Program-made: the position numbers and the translations under genes
Part shown: one piece after another, positions 1-5,056 of the stretch
Layout of the letters: every line of letters begins with the position of its first letter
Position numbering within the stretch: position 1 is the stretch's first letter
Notes under the pieces: model-generated
Database searches by the model: none
The model's input: the letters and a program-made list of their open reading frames with translations, nothing else
What the model was told of the DNA's origin: nothing
IMG/VR virus record: IMGVR_UViG_3300025137_000197
Coordinates: 1 to 28,511 of that record
DNA length: 28,511 bases
From: a virus
Strand: one strand, 5' to 3'

Positions 1-1
1 A

Positions 2-160
2 AGTTGGACAGTCTTTGGATACACAGCAATCGCTCACTTAGTTTTTGTAGCTGCTATATTTGTTACAGTAGCATCATTTGAAACAGCAAAAAGAAATCCT
101 AAGTTTTTTAAAGGACAAGACTACGAAAAGTTAATGGGTAAATATGACGACATATGGTAA
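2..160 (+). CDS. Small membrane protein, 3' fragment
   Basis: Only the last 52 codons are present; the start lies outside the window. The visible part opens with a hydrophobic stretch (about residues 4-28, rich in A, V, F, I) that reads as one transmembrane helix, followed by a charged tail with many K, D and E that ends in DDIW. Nothing identifies the family. The stop is followed directly by a strong Shine-Dalgarno (AGGAGG, 161-166) for the next small gene, so it looks like the upstream member of the same rightward transcript. Reading frame and stop are clear; function is unknown. Confidence 0.6.
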   Translation, partial: SWTVFGYTAIAHLVFVAAIFVTVASFETAKRNPKFFKGQDYEKLMGKYDDIW

Positions 161-174
161 AGGAGGTGAATATC

Positions 175-267
175 ATGACTTATAGTTACAAACATCTATC
201 AACAATACTAGAATCAAAATTTGGTTGGACACAGTTCCCACTAGTATTGAAAAACATTAAAAAATAA
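175..267 (+). CDS. Micro-protein of 30 aa, unknown
   Basis: This ORF starts with ATG 8 bases after one of the best ribosome binding sites in the window (AGGAGGTGA, 161-169), which is the main reason to call it. The product is 30 residues, moderately basic, with MTYSYKHLS at its start and a lysine-rich end. It lies between two other very small genes with 14 and 2 base gaps, fitting a translationally coupled cluster. No family is recognised. It could instead be a leader that mainly coordinates translation of the downstream genes. Confidence 0.5.
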   Translation: MTYSYKHLSTILESKFGWTQFPLVLKNIKK

Positions 268-269
268 AC

Positions 270-347
270 ATGGAAGACGAGGACGAGTTAGAATGGGATT
301 ACTGTTATATGTGCGGCCTTGATTTTGAAGAGTGCGAATGTATATAA
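270..347 (+). CDS. Micro-protein of 25 aa with CxxC and CxC motifs
   Basis: The ATG is 2 bases after the preceding stop, and the 3' end overlaps the start of the sulfotransferase gene. The product is very acidic at its N-terminus (MEDEDELEWD) and carries four cysteines as C12-x2-C15 and C22-x-C24. That spacing could hold one zinc ion as a minimal zinc knuckle, although no family is recognised. There is no separate strong Shine-Dalgarno, so it would rely on coupling to the gene before it. The cysteine pattern and tight packing are what support it as a real gene. Confidence 0.45.
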   Translation: MEDEDELEWDYCYMCGLDFEECECI

Positions 348-943
348 AACCACTCTTTGTACATATACCTAAGAACGCTGGAACGTCCATAAGAAAGGGG
401 TTATCAGTCAAGTTCGGAAAACAATTCGAGCATGAAGAGAACACCTTTCATAGTGGGCATTTTAACGCCGATATAATGGCCAAGAGAGCCCGTCTAGCAG
501 GTTACGAGTACGATTGCATGTTCGCTGTGATACGTCATCCGATAGAACGCTTTGCAAGTTCTTTTGCATGGATGCAGTATCGCTTAAGATTACGTATTGC
601 TAACAAAAAAGAAACTCTCAACAAACAAACCAAAAAATTTATTGAATCCAATGTCGATGATTTTATCGAGTTTTATTTCACACGAGCAAATTCTACTTGG
701 ATGGCATCGTCCTATTGGCATTTTTTACCACAATCGGATTATATCAATAACAAAGATTGTCATGTTTTTACTATGGACAAGTTGAAAGTCATTGAGAACA
801 TGTTACAAATACAGATACCTCATATCAATAAAGGTCTTGACACAATCGATAAAAAAGTGTATGATATGTCAAGTAACTCACTACATATATTACAAACATA
901 TTATGAAAGAGATTTAGAATTATGGAAAAAATACTCTGCATAG
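338..943 (+). CDS. Sulfotransferase family protein
   Basis: The product of about 201 aa is probably a PAPS-dependent sulfotransferase, moving sulfate from PAPS to a carbohydrate or other hydroxyl or amine acceptor. Near the N-terminus is the 5'-phosphosulfate loop HIPKNAGTS (residues 9-17), as in the Sulfotransfer_2 family. A second match is VIRHPIERFASS (about 64-75), the 3'-phosphate-binding RxPxxRxxS element. The acceptor-side region is not diagnostic. ATG at 338 is chosen because GAAGAG (327-332) sits just upstream; a GTG at 332 in the same frame would add two residues. It overlaps the micro-gene before it and the SGNH-like gene after it. Marine T4-like phages often carry such genes, and surface glycan modification is the usual guess. 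The acceptor cannot be told from sequence. Confidence 0.8.
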   Translation: MYIKPLFVHIPKNAGTSIRKGLSVKFGKQFEHEENTFHSGHFNADIMAKRARLAGYEYDCMFAVIRHPIERFASSFAWMQYRLRLRIANKKETLNKQTKKFIESNVDDFIEFYFTRANSTWMASSYWHFLPQSDYINNKDCHVFTMDKLKVIENMLQIQIPHINKGLDTIDKKVYDMSSNSLHILQTYYERDLELWKKYSA

Positions 944-1569
944 GCGATAGTTGGACTGACCCGAACTATTGGTATTGCAATTGGAAGACATGGCCACAAT
1001 ACTTCGAAAACGCCGATATAAAGGCTTTGTGTGGATGTTCTAACGATTGGATATACAATCAGTTCGTTCAACATCATGAGAAGTACGATAAAGTCATTAT
1101 TCTATGGACAGAATGGCATCGCCACGGAATAGCTTCGGAAATGGAAGAACAAACATCGAAATGGGATTATACTGTTTCCGAAATGTTTAAAACAATCAAT
1201 TATATGTACTCTTCTCACAAAATACGACCTGATTTGTTTAGTATGCAAGGAACAGATATCACAGGTCATACAGATATTCAAAAAGAAAACAACATTCTAC
1301 AAACCCTTACAAAAGAATTTATTGAAAGGAATACGCCAGATATACCCGTCCATGGTTGGCCTCTATTCGAACATTTCAATGGTTTCAATATGAAACGACA
1401 ACTCAAAAAACATTTTCAAGGAAACTCTTGGAAGATATCGGAAAAGGGTTATAGTACAGAAAATAGAAATGGTATCAAGACACAACACGACCCAGATGGT
1501 CACCCGAACGAGAAAGGACAGAAAGCAATTTATGAATACATCAAAGAAAACGCTCGTATTGGGCGATAG
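922..1569 (+). CDS. GDSW-motif SGNH hydrolase-like protein, copy 1
   Basis: The 215-residue protein opens with ILCIGDSWTD, a block I motif of the SGNH/GDSL hydrolase fold with candidate nucleophile Ser10. Near the C-terminus DPDGHPNEKG supplies a plausible catalytic His194, with Asp at positions -4 and -2 rather than the usual -3. A central SND (about 40) and VHGWP (about 150) are shared in part with the next gene. It starts inside the sulfotransferase gene (22-base overlap) with AAAGAG (906-911) as ribosome binding site. SGNH enzymes remove or move acyl groups on glycans and lipids, so a role beside sulfation in envelope modification is plausible but inferred. Divergence from the classical catalytic blocks means activity is not assured. 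Confidence 0.6.
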   Translation: MEKILCIGDSWTDPNYWYCNWKTWPQYFENADIKALCGCSNDWIYNQFVQHHEKYDKVIILWTEWHRHGIASEMEEQTSKWDYTVSEMFKTINYMYSSHKIRPDLFSMQGTDITGHTDIQKENNILQTLTKEFIERNTPDIPVHGWPLFEHFNGFNMKRQLKKHFQGNSWKISEKGYSTENRNGIKTQHDPDGHPNEKGQKAIYEYIKENARIGR

Positions 1570-2194
1570 CTGGAGTGCGAGAGATTACAAAGAAAACACC
1601 TTTGAGATGTGGACTGACAAGTTCGAGAATACCAATTTAGCGTCTGCTGGAAACACTTTTGACTACATGTTTCATCTCTATGTAAAACACAATGAGAACT
1701 ATGACAAAATACTCTTTCTCATGCCGCCATGGAGTAAGTATTATGTGAATATAGAACGACCTCTTCCTAATATTGATACAAAGAATATGTGTCAAGCGTT
1801 AGATAAAATGTATGTACTTTCAAAGGATAAACGAGTGTGGATGATGCAAGGAGCAGGTTTCCTAGAGATGAACAGAGATGAAGCGCTGATTCCGAATATC
1901 TATGAAAAACATGAACAATCCATGATGCAACATATTATGGAGTATCCTGATATGAGAGTTCACGGCTGGCCAATACTGAAACTTCTAGGTGGAACAACAA
2001 TGAAACATGAATTAAGAAAAGCATTTCCCAATGGCGAATGGAGAATACAAAACTTCATTGGCCCTATATCAGATGACATTGCTAATACAACAGGACACGA
2101 AGCGCTAGAGACAGAACATCCTAATGCCATGGCTCATCAGTTCATGTACGATTACATTATGAAGTATAGTAATGATGAGAAAGAATTTCTATGA
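1532..2194 (+). CDS. GDSW-motif SGNH hydrolase-like protein, copy 2
   Basis: The 220-residue protein is a paralogue of the preceding one. Both have GDSW near the N-terminus (here residues 11-14, Ser13), a YDK(V/I) strand, MQG, VHGWP followed by M-K-x-(E/Q)-L, and HPN near the C-terminus before a (F/Y)-x-Y-I helix. Here the pre-histidine residues are ETEHPN, an E-x-x-H in place of D-x-x-H. The frame is open from 1469, but ATG 1532 is preferred because it places GDSW at the same distance from the N-terminus as in copy 1 and AAAGGA lies upstream at 1513-1518. It overlaps copy 1 by 38 bases, and its stop overlaps the next start in an ATGA. Function is as for copy 1: probable acyl- or glycan-modifying enzyme, not proven. 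Confidence 0.58.
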   Translation: MNTSKKTLVLGDSWSARDYKENTFEMWTDKFENTNLASAGNTFDYMFHLYVKHNENYDKILFLMPPWSKYYVNIERPLPNIDTKNMCQALDKMYVLSKDKRVWMMQGAGFLEMNRDEALIPNIYEKHEQSMMQHIMEYPDMRVHGWPILKLLGGTTMKHELRKAFPNGEWRIQNFIGPISDDIANTTGHEALETEHPNAMAHQFMYDYIMKYSNDEKEFL

Positions 2195-2382
2195 TGAATG
2201 AAGAGAAGAAGTACTTTGACGAAGAGTTTCCAAAAGAAGAAGAAATACTAAGAATCTCTTATGAACATTCCAAAAGAATGAGAGATGAGAGAAAAGGAAA
2301 ATCACCAAGAAAAGACCTATTTGACAGTATACAAGCTAGAAACCCTGATTGCTTACCTAAAAAGAGAAATGATACAGAATAG
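2191..2382 (+). CDS. Small charged protein, unknown
   Basis: This 63-residue ORF begins at ATGATG overlapping the stop of the SGNH copy (ATGA), typical of coupled phage genes. The product is extremely charged: an acidic N-terminal half (MMNEEKKYFDEEFPKEEEIL) and a basic C-terminal half with KRMRDERKGK. It has no hydrophobic core and no recognisable domain. It may be helical or disordered, perhaps nucleic-acid or partner binding. Ile8-type codon choice and A-richness match neighbours, so there is no sign of transfer. Second ATG at 2194 is an alternative start. Confidence 0.55.
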   Translation: MMNEEKKYFDEEFPKEEEILRISYEHSKRMRDERKGKSPRKDLFDSIQARNPDCLPKKRNDTE

Positions 2383-2542
2383 AAGTAATATTTTCCGAAT
2401 CGTTGGATATAGTCATATTGAGGGTAGATTCTTTGGATGTATATGGCATATAAGAGGGAATATGAGTTATCCAATGTATGTACCACATGTGTTGTATCGA
2501 ATATATGCTCATTTTGGACAGTTAAGAAAAAGGCTTAAATAA
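2369..2542 (+). CDS. Small protein of 57 aa, unknown
   Basis: The frame is open from 2285, but that would overlap the previous gene by about 100 bases. ATG 2369 gives a 14-base overlap and a purine-rich AAGAG just upstream, so it is preferred. The product has aromatic and basic residues (HIEGRFFGCIWHIRG, then YVPHVLYRIYAHF) and a basic tail RKRLK, giving a compact, probably folded peptide with no recognised family. It is the last gene before the long non-coding stretch: its stop (2540-2542) is followed at once by a 6-bp inverted repeat (2543-2548 with 2562-2567). Confidence 0.45.
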   Translation: MIQNRSNIFRIVGYSHIEGRFFGCIWHIRGNMSYPMYVPHVLYRIYAHFGQLRKRLK

Positions 2543-2642
2543 ACATAGGTGTTCGACCGGTCTATGTGATTAAAGTCTGCGGCCTATCGGCTAATATTTC
2601 CACACATACTCACAAATAATACGAGAATAACCAAGAAAGGCC

Positions 2643-2670
2643 TTGACAAGCCTGTCATTCTGTGTATAAT
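2643..2670 (+). promoter_or_regulatory. Sigma70-type promoter P1
   Basis: A perfect -35 TTGACA (2643-2648), a 16-base spacer and a perfect -10 TATAAT (2665-2670). The predicted start is near 2677. No gene of normal length lies downstream before the second promoter, so the transcript would be the non-coding region. Confidence 0.75.
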
Positions 2671-2789
2671 AGGTTATGTACCTGAGGGGTATAGCTATAG
2701 CAATGATGGGAATACACGCAGTCAGCGCTTCGTTCTAGCTGCTAGAGAGGTATATACAGTACATGTGACAATAATAACCAACTAAACCC

Positions 2790-2818
2790 TTGACATGTAC
2801 GTAGAGTTATGTTACTAT
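2790..2818 (+). promoter_or_regulatory. Sigma70-type promoter P2
   Basis: A perfect -35 TTGACA (2790-2795), a 17-base spacer and -10 TACTAT (2813-2818, four of six consensus bases). The predicted start near 2825 is just before the GC-rich, hairpin-dense part of the non-coding region. Confidence 0.65.
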
Positions 2819-3019
2819 TAAGACATCATATGGTTGAGCAATTGCAAAAGTACCAGATGATTACCACCGAGGCTCTCTCATTAAGGTAGTTTGGTGGCCC
2901 ACGTAAGGCATCTTTTGACCTCCTAGTTATGGTGATGCCTGAAAGTTCTCGATATCAGAGTGTGGGGTGGAAGTTGAGAGTGTCTCGGCCCCTTGTAAGA
3001 CCTTTGTGTCTAAGCATAT

Positions 3020-3058
3020 GGCCCTTTTGATGTTAGTCGTCTAACTATGCGAAGGGCC
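3020..3058 (+). other. Strong two-part hairpin in the non-coding region
   Basis: GGCCCTT (3020-3026) pairs with AAGGGCC (3052-3058). Inside it GTTAG (3032-3036) pairs with CTAAC (3041-3045) around the tetraloop TCGT, leaving an asymmetric internal loop. AGCA and TGCT just outside can add four outer pairs. It is the most stable-looking local structure in the region and is not followed by a U-run, so it does not look like an intrinsic terminator. Confidence 0.55.
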
Positions 3059-3228
3059 GTTGTGCTATATGGTTACCGTAACCCCCACCCTTTAAACTGG
3101 TGTGTTGGCCGTAATCTATAAATGCAATGTAGATTCCCTATACTATTTCACAACCAGTACAACTTGTCACACCCCACCCCCCTTAAAACTAGCGCTAACT
3201 CTTACACTTAAATGCATATAAAAAAAAC

Positions 3229-3257
3229 TTGACAATGAAGAGAATTTCTGGTACAAT
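3229..3257 (+). promoter_or_regulatory. Sigma70-type promoter, cassette copy 1
   Basis: TTGACA (3229-3234), a 17-base spacer and TACAAT (3252-3257), inside a 48-base cassette (3222-3269) that recurs at 3439-3486. It drives the small gene starting at 3289. Confidence 0.8.
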
Positions 3258-3288
3258 AAAATTAATCAATGAAACGAGAGGTTACATA

Positions 3289-3468
3289 ATGAATATACAC
3301 TTATATCAAAGAACTTACGAAGAGAATACTTTAAATCTAGATTTAGAAGATAGACAAGTAGAACATATTTTTCAGACACCTGAAGATGCTGAAAAAGAAA
3401 ATGCAAGATTGAAAAGTCTTGGAGTTAAATTTACTGTTAAAAAACTTGACAACATAAACAATTACTGA
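3289..3468 (+). CDS. Small protein of 59 aa, unknown, probably early
   Basis: The frame is open further upstream, but the earlier TTG at 3229 is the -35 box of a promoter, so ATG 3289 is chosen; GAGAGG (3276-3281) is the ribosome binding site. The product reads MNIHLYQRTYEEN at the start and ends in a lysine-rich strand (VKFTVKKLDNINNY). Its pattern of alternating strand-like segments and one acidic helix (PEDAEKENARLKSLG) suggests a compact alpha/beta mini-protein, but no family is recognised. It stands directly behind a strong sigma70 promoter, and its last codons contain the -35 box of the next promoter. A product made early from host-type transcription is likely. Confidence 0.65.
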   Translation: MNIHLYQRTYEENTLNLDLEDRQVEHIFQTPEDAEKENARLKSLGVKFTVKKLDNINNY

Positions 3469-3474
3469 TACAAT
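3446..3474 (+). promoter_or_regulatory. Sigma70-type promoter, cassette copy 2
   Basis: TTGACA (3446-3451), a 17-base spacer and TACAAT (3469-3474). The -35 box lies inside the last codons of the preceding gene and the -10 box just after its stop. It is the second copy of the 48-base cassette and drives the gene at 3507. Confidence 0.8.
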
Positions 3475-3506
3475 AGAATGAATCAACAATAAGGAGTACA
3501 TACATT

Positions 3507-3725
3507 ATGAGTAAAACAATGGCATATTTTTGGGATGAAGCAGAGAACTTTCTTAACGCACAAATCAAGAGAATAGAATCTCAAGAGATTTCTCTAGACA
3601 CAGCAGTTGAGAACTGTTTACAATCTAACCAGTCATGGGATTTGGTTGGCTATGATGATACTATACATTATTTGCAAGATTGGTTGAAGGAGTACTTTCA
3701 TGTCAATACCAAAACTCACAACTAA
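3507..3725 (+). CDS. Small protein of 72 aa, unknown, probably early
   Basis: ATG 3507 follows AAGGAG (3490-3495) and the promoter at 3446-3474. The 72-residue product is acidic and likely all-helical (FWDEAENFLNAQIKRIESQE; TAVENCLQS; DTIHYLQDWLKEYFH). No family is recognised. It overlaps the next gene by 26 bases. Like its neighbour at 3289 it is driven by a host-like promoter and is short, which fits the many uncharacterised early takeover proteins of T4-like phages; that role is inference only. Confidence 0.65.
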   Translation: MSKTMAYFWDEAENFLNAQIKRIESQEISLDTAVENCLQSNQSWDLVGYDDTIHYLQDWLKEYFHVNTKTHN

Positions 3726-3885
3726 AGAACAGATTATAACAGAGTTTGCACAATCGTTAAAAGACAGTAACGTCTCTAAGGAATCTTGTATCAAAGCATG
3801 TCAAGAGGAATTTGGACAGGATGGTGTCACAATTGCAGAAAGATTATATAAGTTTAACAAATTTGGTATGTTAACATATAAGTAA
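3700..3885 (+). CDS. Small protein of 61 aa, unknown
   Basis: ATG 3700 is preceded by AAGGAG (3686-3691), which lies inside the upstream gene, so the two are translated from one message with a 26-base overlap. The product is helical (TTKEQIITEFAQSLKD; KESCIKACQEEFGQDG; TIAERLYKFNKFG) with two cysteines in KESCIKAC. No domain is recognised. It is followed after 4 bases by a membrane micro-protein. Confidence 0.62.
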   Translation: MSIPKLTTKEQIITEFAQSLKDSNVSKESCIKACQEEFGQDGVTIAERLYKFNKFGMLTYK

Positions 3886-3889
3886 TATC

Positions 3890-3973
3890 ATGCAAGACCC
3901 AAAGAAACAATATCAAAAGTATATGGTCATGTCTCTTATACTGATTTCTGTATTATTATTCTATGGCGTTTGA
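3890..3973 (+). CDS. Single-helix membrane micro-protein, 27 aa
   Basis: The start ATG 3890 lies 4 bases after the previous stop. The product has a polar N-terminus (MQDPKKQYQKY) followed by a clear hydrophobic segment (MVMSLILISVLLFYGV), as in tail-anchored or single-span micro-proteins. It overlaps the zinc-finger gene by 11 bases. No strong Shine-Dalgarno is visible, so coupling to the upstream gene is assumed. The gene density around it and the clean topology are the support. Confidence 0.45.
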   Translation: MQDPKKQYQKYMVMSLILISVLLFYGV

Positions 3974-4112
3974 AATTATCTATGTAACATCTGACAGTAT
4001 CAAATGTGATGGTGGAGAAGGTGACTTAGGACATCCGACTGTCTATTACTCTCTCAAGAAACAATCTGAAGTTGTCTGTGGATATTGTAATAGAAAGTTT
4101 ATAAAGAAATGA
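3963..4112 (+). CDS. zf-CHCC zinc-finger micro-protein, 49 aa
   Basis: The 49-residue product contains all four ligands of the zf-CHCC family (the domain found in the NDUFS6-type zinc subunit of respiratory complex I): Cys15, His24, Cys39 and Cys42. The signature is CDGGEGDLGHPTVYYSL followed by VVCGYCNRKF, very close to the family pattern C-x-G-G-x-G-x-x-G-H-P...C-x-Y-C. It probably folds around one zinc ion. Stand-alone proteins of this size occur in bacteria and marine phages, with unknown role. It overlaps the membrane micro-gene upstream (11 bases) and the one downstream (ATGA). Confidence 0.8.
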   Translation: MAFEIIYVTSDSIKCDGGEGDLGHPTVYYSLKKQSEVVCGYCNRKFIKK

Positions 4113-4195
4113 ATATCGATTTCCGAGCGAAGCGTTCTGAGCGTTTTCTTTCTTTGATAGTATTTCTGTTGTTGGTAGTTGTTTTGGTATTATAA
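4109..4195 (+). CDS. Single-helix membrane micro-protein, 28 aa
   Basis: ATG 4109 overlaps the stop of the zinc-finger gene (ATGA). The product has a basic N-terminus (MNIDFRAKRSERF) and a pure hydrophobic tail (LSLIVFLLLVVVLVL), giving one membrane helix with the N-terminus inside by the positive-inside rule. The stop codon lies inside the TATAAATA late-promoter box of the next gene. No family is recognised. The topology and coupling support it, but a short hydrophobic ORF could also arise by chance. Confidence 0.45.
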   Translation: MNIDFRAKRSERFLSLIVFLLLVVVLVL

Positions 4196-4198
4196 ATA
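4191..4198 (+). promoter_or_regulatory. T4-type late promoter
   Basis: Exact TATAAATA, the T4 late -10 consensus, 28 bases before the ATG at 4227, with AAGGAG (4212-4217) between. It marks the start of the rightward late block. Confidence 0.65.
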
Positions 4199-4226
4199 AA
4201 CTTGTAACTATAAGGAGTTTTCACGA

Positions 4227-5027
4227 ATGGCGTATTTTTGTTTATCACATAATCACAATGATTTTATTGATTTAAATTTTTATCTTATTGCAAAGACTTT
4301 ATCCTATACAGATAATTGGATAGCAAAAGCAAATAACACAGGAAGTGGTAATCGACCAGATGCTCCTTTTAAGTCTTGGAAAATTCGTGACAACAAATAT
4401 TCTAATGTTATGTACGGCCCAGCAAATCCTGAAACCTTTAACTCATCTTTCTTGAGTGGAAAACTTGCAGATACAAACGAACAAGTTCAAAATACAATAG
4501 ACGCTGATTGGGATAAGGGAAGTGCTTGTCCTACAGTTGTCGAAGACCTTCCTTTCATTTATCAAGGTGCAACGTCTAATGACATCTATGGAGGTGGTAT
4601 ACACTACCCTGGTGTGATTGACCCAACAGGTGTAACATGGACACCTGCCAATATTGCAAACACTTATGATACTATCACAGGTGCTGGAGCAAAAGTTATC
4701 TTTTTAACTTGGGATGATTTTACTCATGCGTCTTGGACAACAACTTTCAAAGCTCGTGAACAAGCATCTCGTTCAAAAGATGCTAATACAGCAGACATAG
4801 CTAAAGGTAAAGAAAATGCATGGTGGGCACAACGCACAGAAGCAATGATAAAATTAAAAACATTGCATCCTGATGATAGCAAAAACTTTCAACTTTGTCA
4901 AGATTTAATTATTGCAAAGAACACGACACACTACGAAGCACTTTGTACATTTATGGGAGCTGACCCTGTAACAGAATCAACATGGCATGGATGGGTTGAT
5001 ACTTACAATAACTACATCGCATCCTAA
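4227..5027 (+). CDS. Late protein of 266 aa, unknown
   Basis: This gene follows a late promoter and a good ribosome binding site (AAGGAG, 9 bases before ATG), so it is expressed with virion genes. The product is rich in W, Y, N and T and is soluble, with no signal peptide or membrane segment. Features seen: a glycine-rich middle (about residues 108-122, IYQGATSNDIYGGGIHYPG), a hydrophobic strand KVIFLTWDDF (about 153-162), a lysine/arginine-rich segment, and an aromatic end (WHGWVDTYNNYI). No family is recognised. Its position before the oxygenase and gp5 hints at a structural or assembly role, which is inference from context. Confidence 0.7.
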   Translation: MAYFCLSHNHNDFIDLNFYLIAKTLSYTDNWIAKANNTGSGNRPDAPFKSWKIRDNKYSNVMYGPANPETFNSSFLSGKLADTNEQVQNTIDADWDKGSACPTVVEDLPFIYQGATSNDIYGGGIHYPGVIDPTGVTWTPANIANTYDTITGAGAKVIFLTWDDFTHASWTTTFKAREQASRSKDANTADIAKGKENAWWAQRTEAMIKLKTLHPDDSKNFQLCQDLIIAKNTTHYEALCTFMGADPVTESTWHGWVDTYNNYIAS

Positions 5028-5056
5028 CATTTGAATCCTTTAAAGGAGTTTATATT

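Larger units (their letters stand above)
2543..3228 (+). ncRNA. Gene-free region, candidate structured RNA
   Basis: No ORF of useful length with a ribosome binding site spans this region. Hand counting gives 86 G+C in 180 bases over 2881-3060 (about 48%), against 20 in 60 for coding bases 9061-9120. Two good sigma70 promoters (2643-2670 and 2790-2818) point into it. Perfect complementary arms include 2906-2912/2934-2940 (7 bp), 2864-2868/2893-2897, 3020-3026/3052-3058 with an inner stem 3032-3036/3041-3045, 3071-3076/3078-3083, and 3096-3101/3153-3158 enclosing 3113-3118/3130-3135. An 8-bp long-range pair, 2962-2969 with 3170-3177, would close a domain of about 215 bases holding the last four. 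I could not match it to tRNA, tmRNA or a known class by eye. Ends are uncertain: starts near 2677 or 2825 would follow the promoters, and no terminator with a U-run is visible. Confidence 0.4.

Noticed and set aside
1469-1531. N-terminal extension of SGNH-like copy 2 from ATG 1469
   Set aside because: It would overlap copy 1 by about 100 bases and push GDSW 21 residues inward, unlike copy 1.
2285-2368. N-terminal extension of the 57-aa gene from 2285
   Set aside because: It would lie almost entirely inside the preceding gene; ATG 2369 gives a short overlap typical of this genome.
2545-2570. TTCGA in a hairpin context, reminiscent of a tRNA T-arm
   Set aside because: The flanking bases do not form the 5-bp T-stem, and no acceptor stem, anticodon arm or CCA end is present at the right distance.
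3229-3288. Longer ORF starting at TTG 3229
   Set aside because: The TTG is the -35 box of a promoter whose transcript starts near 3264, so it cannot be a start codon for that message; ATG 3289 has a ribosome binding site.
4900-5027. Sulfotransferase C-terminus in the 266-aa late protein (LCTFMGADP-like segment)
   Set aside because: No PAPS-binding loop or RxPxxRxxS motif exists elsewhere in the protein; the resemblance is too short to support a call.
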